Below, piece by piece: positions 1 through 5,469 of a stretch of 7,867 nucleotides of DNA. Position 1 is the first letter of the stretch. Each line of letters starts with the position of its first letter. Both the position numbers and the translations under genes were made by a program. Origin of the DNA: Candidatus Sumerlaeota bacterium. Its GTDB lineage: Bacteria > CG03 > SLGR01. The notes under the pieces are model-generated. The model made no database searches. It had not been told where the DNA came from and saw nothing but the letters and a program-made list of their open reading frames with translations. The stretch covers positions 1 through 7,867 of the forward strand of contig SLGR01000052.1 of the NCBI GenBank assembly GCA_007136585.1. Direction: 5' to 3'.

Positions 1-52
1 CGGCCTCCTCCTTAAATTCCTTAGTGTACTGTTGATTTGGCAGTCTTTCCAT
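1..52 (-). CDS. IS3-type transposase OrfA, N-terminal fragment (runs off left edge)
   Basis: An ATG at 52-50 on the minus strand follows a strong Shine-Dalgarno GGAGGT (66-61) with 8-base spacing. The 17 complete codons read MERLPNQQYTKEFKEEA. The Y-T-x-E-F-K-x-E-A pattern is characteristic of the beginning of the helix-turn-helix (transposase_8 type) OrfA protein of IS3-family elements, which binds the IS ends and is normally followed by a DDE-type OrfB reached by frameshifting. Only the start of the first helix is visible, so the group within the family cannot be assigned. Very short, but motif, RBS and terminal sequence agree. Confidence 0.72.
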   Translation of the reverse strand, partial: MERLPNQQYTKEFKEEA

Positions 53-88
53 TTTTTTACACCTCCTTCTTTCGTGCCTTCATTTTAT

Positions 89-110
89 GAATTCGGTGTC
101 CGTTAAATCA
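89..110 (-). repeat. Putative IS terminal inverted repeat (one copy visible)
   Basis: Read on the minus strand this segment is TGATTTAACGGACACCGAAT and continues toward orfA. The terminal TG and the GGACACC block fit IS3-type ends. The partner repeat should lie left of the window, so the inverted-repeat nature is inferred, not seen. The inner limit of the repeat is arbitrary. Confidence 0.5.
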
Positions 111-732
111 ATCATATACCAAAAACAACACGGATTATCTCAACATACTTACTCTGGAAGACCCGGTTGAGCATCTTCACCAGAGTAAAAAATGTCTCAT
201 AAACCAGCGTGAGATAAACAGGAACTCCCGCAGCTTCAGCCGGGCTCTCCGCTCAGCTCTGAGGGAGGATCCGGATATAATACTTATAGGTGAGATGCGG
301 GACCTTGAGACCATAAGGCTTGCCCTCACGGCGGCTGAGACCGGGCACCTTGTCCTTGCCACACTTCATACAAGCAGCGCCTCCCAGTCTGTGGACAGAA
401 TAATAGATGTTTTCCCGGCTGCGGAAAAAAGCATGGTAAGGTTCATGCTGGCCGAGTCCCTGCGGGCCGTAGTCTCACAGACTCTTATAAAAAAGAACGG
501 CGGCGGCCGGGTTGCCGCGCTTGAGGTAATGATAGCAACCCCCGCAGTTAAGAACCTCATCCGGGAGGAAAAGATATCACAGCTCTACTCTACTATGCAG
601 CTATCTAGAGAAGAGGGTATGCAGACGCTGGAGCAGCACCTTGAAGAACTGGTAAAAAGCGGAATTGTAAGCCCTGAAAAAGCCAGCGCCAGGGCGCTGA
701 ACAGGAAAGCCCTCAGGCTTAACGGCGATTAA
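111..732 (+). pseudogene. pilT: PilT twitching-motility ATPase, 3' fragment truncated by the IS
   Basis: PilT is the cytoplasmic hexameric ATPase that drives type IV pilus retraction. The open frame holds the C-terminal ~206 residues. In order it shows the Asp box ILTLEDPVE (about 142-168), QSKKCLINQREI, Walker B DPDIILIGEMRD (271-306), the His box GHLVLATLHTSSA (about 340-380), IDVFPAAEK, and the PilT-type AVKNLIRE motif (about 545-570). PilT proteins are usually about 350-370 aa, so the N-terminal PAS-like domain and the Walker A P-loop are missing; that part would lie beyond the IS. The frame reads back into the IS to a TGA at 88-90. An internal ATG at 295 lies after the Asp box and Walker B and would not give a working ATPase. 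Family assignment is secure. That the gene is inactive is inferred from the missing P-loop and the IS junction. Confidence 0.88.
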
Positions 733-747
733 GGCGCTGCGGCTAAC

Positions 748-3700
748 TTAGTTCAGGTTTTTCCCGCACCCGGGACAGAAATCATATTCCTCGTCAGGTA
801 CATGGAACCCGCAGTTTCCGCAGGTCTCGGGAACCGGACCGAGTTCAACTATGAGCTCCCCTTCCTTAACCGGTACCATTTTTTTATCTTTCTTGTAATC
901 GGCTGATTTAAGGACCTTCAGAACTACCCCGTCAACACCGGCGCAGACAGCCTTCTCCTGCTTCATTATGGTAACGTTGAATATCTCCTGCCCTTTCTTT
1001 ACGATCATCCCGGGATGAACGTACATGGCCCAGAGTTCCCCGTTGCAGGGGGAACCGGCGTGGTAAATATTACCGGGGTCGGACATAACAGCACTCTCCG
1101 CGGCTGACGCAGAGGCCTCTGAAGTCTTTACCTGGCAGGAGAAGGCCTCTCCGTCAAGATTGTATCTTACCACCTGGTATCCCCTTTCATCCGGACCTTC
1201 AACCGCAAGAAGCCTCATAAGATGCGGTTTCCCCTTACTGTCGGAGAACCTGAGTTCTTCACCCGCAGGAAGCCCTTCGAACCATACATCTACCGGCAGG
1301 TTGTTCGGATCGCCGTACTTTTCTTTAAACCGTATGGTCTTAAGCGCGTCACCCGGATGGTTGAGGTATATAACAAGTTCTTCATCCGTATGTTTCCTGG
1401 AAAGCTGCCCGTCAAGCTGTTTTTTCTCTTCCGCTATATCTATATCTTCCAGGTTTATAAGGGGAGACTCCTCTGTCCTTCTTTCCAGGGCGTGCCTGTA
1501 CTTGTCCCCGAAAGCGCTCTCGTATACCCAGTCCGGGGGGAAACCCAGCGGAAGCCGCCCGAACTTCCCAGTAAGAAGGTTCCGGAAAGCGTCGTTCGAG
1601 TCCCGGTAGATCATCAGCCGCTCCCTCTTAACTTCCTCCCCCAGCTCTTCTTCCCGGGAGTTTATGACCTTCTCCAGGGTCTCAAGCATAAACTCAACCT
1701 CTCCTATATCCCCCCTCTTATAGGCCGAGGTTACGGCAAGAAAAGCAGTGTTCCAGGTGATCTGGGATCCCGGGGTGACGTCGTGATAGCGGACTACCTG
1801 CCTGGTAAGGGACAGAAACCTCAGAATATACGGAAGGAGGTGAATATACCCCTGTTTCAAGGCCCCTTCCTGCGAAGATGAGGTGGCACCCCCGGGCATT
1901 CCGTGATGCACTACGTCATGATCCGTCCCCTTGAACCAGGGGGCGGCGTACCGGTCAAAGTAGGGCATTATCTGCTTGAGAAGAAAGTTGCAGTGACGGA
2001 TCATATCCTTATTAAGGTTTGTTTTGAGCCCCAGTTCCCCCTCAATATAAGCGGCTGTGGCAAGGACGTCACCCTGCCCGTACCAGCGAACCGCCGCCCC
2101 CAGCCCGGTATCCACGATATTTACCCCGGCCCCGGCGGCTGCCCCCACAGCGGGGACAAAGAGCCCGTCCGTATAATGGCGGTGGTAATGAAGTATAAGC
2201 CCGGGGTATTTCTTCCGTATAGCTGTGACCAGCTCCCTCATAAACCGCGGCGGGCACATACCCGCCATATCCTTCAGCCCCAGTATGAACTCCTTCTGGC
2301 ATTTCTTCTCATCCAGTCCCGTTATATCCGATACCATTGAGACTATATCATCGGCTACCTTTAAATAGTGGGGAACATCAAAACCCCGGGCCCAGGAAAG
2401 TGATATCGCCGGCTCAAATATATTATTCTCAGAACTCAGAACCACCTCCGCCGTGGGTCTCATATTCTCCACATGGTTAAGAAAATCAAAACACCTCACG
2501 ATATCATAATGACGGCAGATCATATTTCCTGTCAGCTCCATAAGGTTGCGCGGCTGCGGCTTGTATCCAAGTATATTGGTTGACCTGACAAGTATCTGTT
2601 TGGGGGTGCGGGGCGCGAAATGGTTCCATTCCTGGGCTTCCGTGAAAGGATAGGTCATATTGGCAAGCATAGCCACATGAAAATGAGCCCCTCCCCCGTT
2701 CTCTATGGAAAAGAAACCGCACCTGTCCATAAGAGGCCCCACCAGTCTGTCCTCCCCCAGCCTGAACCGGTTCCCGCTGTTTGACTGGGTCACATCCCGG
2801 GCCGTGGTATCGGTAAAATGGACGAAATCCGATTCCCTTAGGTACTCAAGGAGGAGTTTCTTATTCATCCGGGGGTACTTATCTCCTGAATCGTCATCGC
2901 GGTCGGAAGGCATAACGGGGCTGAACCTCCCTACCCTCTTATCGCAGGGGCCCCGGTACGGACCAAGGTGTACATAAGGGTTGTACCCGTGAGCGCTTAT
3001 CTCCGCCACAAGACGCGAGAGGCGCAGCGCCTCCGGCTCCACATCCCTGTAGTGCATAAGCTCCGGGGCCGATTCTATGAATTTCGTATCGTAATTCCCC
3101 TCCCTGAAATCAGGGTGGCTTATTATTTTTTTGTGAAAGTTGATGGTGGTCTTGACCCCCGATACGATATACTCGTTAAGGGCCCTTTCCGTTATCCCCA
3201 AGACCTTATCCCAGCTCCGCCCGTATGATATCAGAAGCGCCGCAGCCGAATCGTATGCCGGGGGGAACTCGTACCCCGCGGTTATACAGGAATCCAGGCG
3301 CACCCCCGGGCCCGCGGGGGATATATACCTGGTTATCCTCCCGGAGTTGGGTGAAAAGTCATCCTGCGGATCCTCGCAGTTTATCCTAAGCTGGAGCGCG
3401 CTGTGAAACGGTTTTGTATTCTCTTTGGTAATACGGAGCTCCGCCCCGAAAGCTACCGCTGTCTGTTCCTCCACCAAGTCAACCCCGTAACGGCACTCGG
3501 TTATCCCGTGCTCAACCTGGAGCCTGGTATTAACCTCTATCAGATAGGGGTTCCCGCTGCTGTCAACAAGGAACTCCACCGTACCCAGCGAGTGGTATCC
3601 GGCCTCCTTTACAAGTTTTATGGAGTACTCCTTGAGTTTAGCCCTGAGCTCCGGGGTTATACCCGGCCACGGAGAGGGTGTTATCTCCACCAGTTTCTGG

Positions 3701-4437
3701 TGGTTCCGCTGGACGGAACAGTCCCTTTCGTCAAAAGCAAATACGTTCCCGTACATATCCGCTATTACCTGTATCTCTATATGATGGACCCCCTTAAGAA
3801 GGCGCTCTACGTATATTCCCGGGTTTCCAAAAGATGACTGCGCAAGCATTGAGGCCTTGCTGAAGGCGCTCTCAAGCTGCCCCTCCTCGTATACCTCGTA
3901 TATCCCCCGGCCTCCGCCTCCCCCCTCGGCCTTCAGCATTACAGGCAGCCCTATCTCCAGGGCGGCCTGACGGGCCTCTTCAGGCTCCACGGCCCCTTCG
4001 GTCCCCGGGACGACCGGGACGCCGGCTTTCTCAGCCAGCCGTCTGGCGCTGACCTTGTTCCCGAGCTTCTTCATCGGACCGGAGGGAGGCCCTATGAATA
4101 TCATCCCGGCCCGGCGGCATTTTTCCGGGAAATTGTAATCCTCGGCGGCAAACCCCCATCCCGGGTGAATGGCGTCTATCTTATTTGCCCGGGCCATCTC
4201 AACTATCCTGTCTATATCAAGGTACGCGTTGGGGTTTTCTCCCAGAAGCATAAGTTCCTGAGCCCCGGTCGTAAACGGCGCGGTCATATCTATATCGGTA
4301 ACCGTAAGGACAGGAACGGCGTGAAAGACATCCCGCATTGACCTTATTATCCGCCGCGCGGGGATCCCCCTGTTAGCTATAAGGATCCTCTTTCCCTTTA
4401 ACTCTTTCTTTACCTCTTCAAAACTTTTCTTATTCAT
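748..4437 (-). CDS. pyc: Biotin-dependent carboxylase with pyruvate carboxylase architecture (divergent)
   Basis: Single-chain 1229-aa carboxylase, expected to make oxaloacetate from pyruvate, bicarbonate and ATP. The biotin carboxylase part (about 15-460) has ATP-grasp residues K128, K169 in KAEGGGGGRGI, ERDCSVQRNHQK (K248), E301/R305/E309 in EVNTRLQVEH, and R351. The carboxyltransferase TIM barrel (about 537-900) keeps the metal-site pattern D543 (FTDTTARD), K722 (LKDMAG, the carbamylated Lys in pyruvate carboxylases) and H752/H754 (HYHRH), plus Q551 and R618, which align with substrate-site residues. The conserved PYC/OADA region follows (about 1020-1105), then an Ala/Ser linker, a biotinyl domain (about 1120-1200; biotin Lys probably K1159 in IMKQ) and a zinc-ribbon-like tail (C1206, C1209, C1221, C1224). 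Typical length is about 1150 aa. Several normally conserved spots differ (ANRGIPARR, ENGGGAHFH, HYTDG), so another 2-oxoacid or related substrate is possible. AAGGA lies upstream; birA ends 16 bp before the start. Confidence 0.85.
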   Translation of the reverse strand: MNKKSFEEVKKELKGKRILIANRGIPARRIIRSMRDVFHAVPVLTVTDIDMTAPFTTGAQELMLLGENPNAYLDIDRIVEMARANKIDAIHPGWGFAAEDYNFPEKCRRAGMIFIGPPSGPMKKLGNKVSARRLAEKAGVPVVPGTEGAVEPEEARQAALEIGLPVMLKAEGGGGGRGIYEVYEEGQLESAFSKASMLAQSSFGNPGIYVERLLKGVHHIEIQVIADMYGNVFAFDERDCSVQRNHQKLVEITPSPWPGITPELRAKLKEYSIKLVKEAGYHSLGTVEFLVDSSGNPYLIEVNTRLQVEHGITECRYGVDLVEEQTAVAFGAELRITKENTKPFHSALQLRINCEDPQDDFSPNSGRITRYISPAGPGVRLDSCITAGYEFPPAYDSAAALLISYGRSWDKVLGITERALNEYIVSGVKTTINFHKKIISHPDFREGNYDTKFIESAPELMHYRDVEPEALRLSRLVAEISAHGYNPYVHLGPYRGPCDKRVGRFSPVMPSDRDDDSGDKYPRMNKKLLLEYLRESDFVHFTDTTARDVTQSNSGNRFRLGEDRLVGPLMDRCGFFSIENGGGAHFHVAMLANMTYPFTEAQEWNHFAPRTPKQILVRSTNILGYKPQPRNLMELTGNMICRHYDIVRCFDFLNHVENMRPTAEVVLSSENNIFEPAISLSWARGFDVPHYLKVADDIVSMVSDITGLDEKKCQKEFILGLKDMAGMCPPRFMRELVTAIRKKYPGLILHYHRHYTDGLFVPAVGAAAGAGVNIVDTGLGAAVRWYGQGDVLATAAYIEGELGLKTNLNKDMIRHCNFLLKQIMPYFDRYAAPWFKGTDHDVVHHGMPGGATSSSQEGALKQGYIHLLPYILRFLSLTRQVVRYHDVTPGSQITWNTAFLAVTSAYKRGDIGEVEFMLETLEKVINSREEELGEEVKRERLMIYRDSNDAFRNLLTGKFGRLPLGFPPDWVYESAFGDKYRHALERRTEESPLINLEDIDIAEEKKQLDGQLSRKHTDEELVIYLNHPGDALKTIRFKEKYGDPNNLPVDVWFEGLPAGEELRFSDSKGKPHLMRLLAVEGPDERGYQVVRYNLDGEAFSCQVKTSEASASAAESAVMSDPGNIYHAGSPCNGELWAMYVHPGMIVKKGQEIFNVTIMKQEKAVCAGVDGVVLKVLKSADYKKDKKMVPVKEGELIVELGPVPETCGNCGFHVPDEEYDFCPGCGKNLN
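751..822 (-). other. C-terminal zinc-ribbon-like tail of the carboxylase
   Basis: Codons 1206-1229 encode CGNCG, an 11-residue acidic/aromatic spacer between the inner cysteines, then CPGCGKNLN and the stop. The CX2C-X11-CX2C pattern with CG(N/K) knuckles is typical of small zinc ribbons. It directly follows the biotinyl domain, which in pyruvate carboxylases is normally the C-terminus. Metal binding is inferred from the four cysteines only. Confidence 0.7.
838..1080 (-). other. Biotinyl (BCCP-like) domain of the carboxylase
   Basis: Codons about 1120-1200 match a biotinyl/lipoyl beta-barrel: SPCNGELWAMYVHPGMIVKKGQ, then the hairpin with NVTIMKQEKAV, then GVDGVVLKVL. The modified Lys should be K1159. 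The usual AMKM context is IMKQ here, keeping Met-Lys but changing both flanks. The domain limits are approximate. Confidence 0.8.
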
Positions 4438-4453
4438 TCTTTAATCTTTCCTT

Positions 4454-5338
4454 TCACTCTCTCTCGGGGGTATATTCCGGAAGCCCGTGCGCTTTTTCCG
4501 GACCGGCCGATATGATCTCAGCAGAGGTAAGTACCCGCTGAGCGCCGCCGGAGAGAACCCTGAGCCCTCCCCCGGTGTCCAGCCCGGAATGGAACCCGGC
4601 AATAATCTCCCCTGACGGCAGGAGCAGTCTCAGTTTTTTACCGTAAAACTCAAGGCGCGGACCCAGCATCCGGGTAAACTCTTCCGCACTCATTTTATCA
4701 ACCGTATCATAATACATTTTTTTAAAATCCTTAACAAGAAACTCCCAGAGCGCGGCCGGAGGGACCCTGTCTCCGCCCTCAGAGGTCAGGTTTCCGGGAG
4801 GAAGAAACCCCCTTCCGGAAGGTTCAGGGCCGGGGGACGAGTTAAGATTTATGCCGATACCGGCAGCTGTAAGTCCGTTCTTCCTCTCCACAAGTATCCC
4901 CCCTATCTTCCTCCCTGAGCTTATAAGGTCATTGGGCCATTTCACCCCTGTTTTGAAACCCCTTTTACTGAGTCCTGAGGATATGAAAAACCCTGCCGCC
5001 AGCGGCTCCAGGTTTTCCCAGGAAGGAGGCATCTCCGGAAGGAGCAGGGCACCGAAAATATTTCCCTTCCCGGAGGACCACTTGCGCCCCCGGCGACCCC
5101 TTCCCGCCCACTGCGTGTGGCATATGAGAGATCCCCACGGGCCCGGTATCTCTTCCCCGGCAAGGTGATACAGAAGGTCCAGGGCGCTGGAGGAATCCCC
5201 TGCGATAAGTATATCCCCGGGCTCCGGAGCCCCGGAAGAGAACTGCATCGGGCGGCGGTTTCCCAGCATAACCTCAAGCTGCTCCCCGCCGGGCGGGGTA
5301 TGTATCCCCGGAACGCGTTTTTCAAGTACTCTCAGCAT
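4454..5338 (-). CDS. birA: Biotin--[carboxylase] ligase (BirA type without DNA-binding domain)
   Basis: Cytoplasmic enzyme that makes biotinyl-AMP and transfers biotin to the acceptor Lys of biotin-dependent enzymes. The 294-aa protein shows the ligase motifs in order: DSSSALD (48-54, the STN-like biotin site), QWAGRGRRGRKW (76-87, adenylate-binding loop), KWPNDL (133-138), RKIGGILVE (143-151) and GIGINLN (160-166). A C-terminal SH3-like domain follows (about 226-277, with LLPSGEIIAG and LTSAEI). No helix-turn-helix repressor domain is present; the first ~45 residues are not recognisable. The gene lies 16 bp upstream of the carboxylase on the same strand, so the two are probably co-transcribed and the carboxylase is the likely main substrate. 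No good Shine-Dalgarno precedes the ATG at 5338, an in-frame TAA lies 9 bases upstream of it, and M24 (5269) or M31 (5248) are alternative starts. Confidence 0.9.
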   Translation of the reverse strand: MLRVLEKRVPGIHTPPGGEQLEVMLGNRRPMQFSSGAPEPGDILIAGDSSSALDLLYHLAGEEIPGPWGSLICHTQWAGRGRRGRKWSSGKGNIFGALLLPEMPPSWENLEPLAAGFFISSGLSKRGFKTGVKWPNDLISSGRKIGGILVERKNGLTAAGIGINLNSSPGPEPSGRGFLPPGNLTSEGGDRVPPAALWEFLVKDFKKMYYDTVDKMSAEEFTRMLGPRLEFYGKKLRLLLPSGEIIAGFHSGLDTGGGLRVLSGGAQRVLTSAEIISAGPEKAHGLPEYTPERE

Positions 5339-5349
5339 CGGTGGTCTTT

Positions 5350-5377
5350 ATGATAACTATTTTACCTCTTTAATCAA
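5350..5377 (-). promoter_or_regulatory. Candidate promoter for birA-carboxylase unit
   Basis: On the minus strand TTGATT (5377-5372) and TATCAT (5355-5350) are separated by 16 bases, a fair sigma70-type match. Transcription would begin only a few bases before the birA ATG at 5338, giving a very short leader, which fits the lack of a Shine-Dalgarno there. This is the best candidate I see in the divergent region, but the region is AT-rich and chance matches are easy. Confidence 0.3.
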
Positions 5378-5388
5378 TAAACGGGGCC

Positions 5389-5404
5389 TCTGCTTATTTG
5401 CAGA
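5389..5404. repeat. Short inverted repeat overlapping the ptsI -35 box
   Basis: TCTGC (5389-5393), six bases, then GCAGA (5400-5404) form a perfect 5-bp dyad. The right arm covers most of the -35 element of the ptsI promoter (5398-5403), a location used by repressor or activator operators. The arms are short and could be chance. Confidence 0.3.
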
Positions 5405-5426
5405 TACAGTGTTTTTGTTTTATAAT
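5398..5426 (+). promoter_or_regulatory. Sigma70-type promoter for ptsI
   Basis: TTGCAG (5398-5403) and a perfect TATAAT (5421-5426) are separated by exactly 17 bases, placing the transcription start near 5433, about 37 bases before the ptsI ATG. The -35 keeps only the TTG of the consensus. This is the only promoter of this quality in the 131-bp divergent region. Confidence 0.7.
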
Positions 5427-5469
5427 TTTAAGGGTTAAGCAGTGTATAGATAAAATTTAAAAGGATTTT

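Larger units (their letters stand above)
1..110 (-). mobile_element. End of an IS3-family-like insertion sequence (partial)
   Basis: The first 110 bases carry the start of a transposase orfA-like gene pointing left, preceded by a terminus which on the minus strand begins TGATTTAACGGACACC. IS3-family ends typically start with TG and often carry a GGACAC-like block, so the outer boundary is best placed after the CA at 109-110. Immediately right of this point the sequence becomes recognisable pilT coding sequence with no start codon or Walker A region, which supports an insertion junction. The other IS end, orfB and any target-site duplication lie outside the window. The exact boundary and the family are inferred from one end only. 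Confidence 0.7.

Noticed and set aside
295-732. Open frame of 145 codons beginning at ATG 295 as an independent gene
   Set aside because: The same frame continues upstream with clear PilT motifs (Asp box and Walker B), so this ATG is internal to the pilT fragment and has no convincing ribosome binding site.
733-747. Bidirectional terminator between pilT and the carboxylase
   Set aside because: Only 15 bases separate the two stop codons and no strong hairpin with a T tract is visible there or just inside the gene ends.
1222-1881. Plus-strand open frame of 219 codons opposite the carboxylase
   Set aside because: It is antisense to a region coding conserved carboxylase sequence, shows no family motif, and fits an open frame arising from the codon bias of the real gene.
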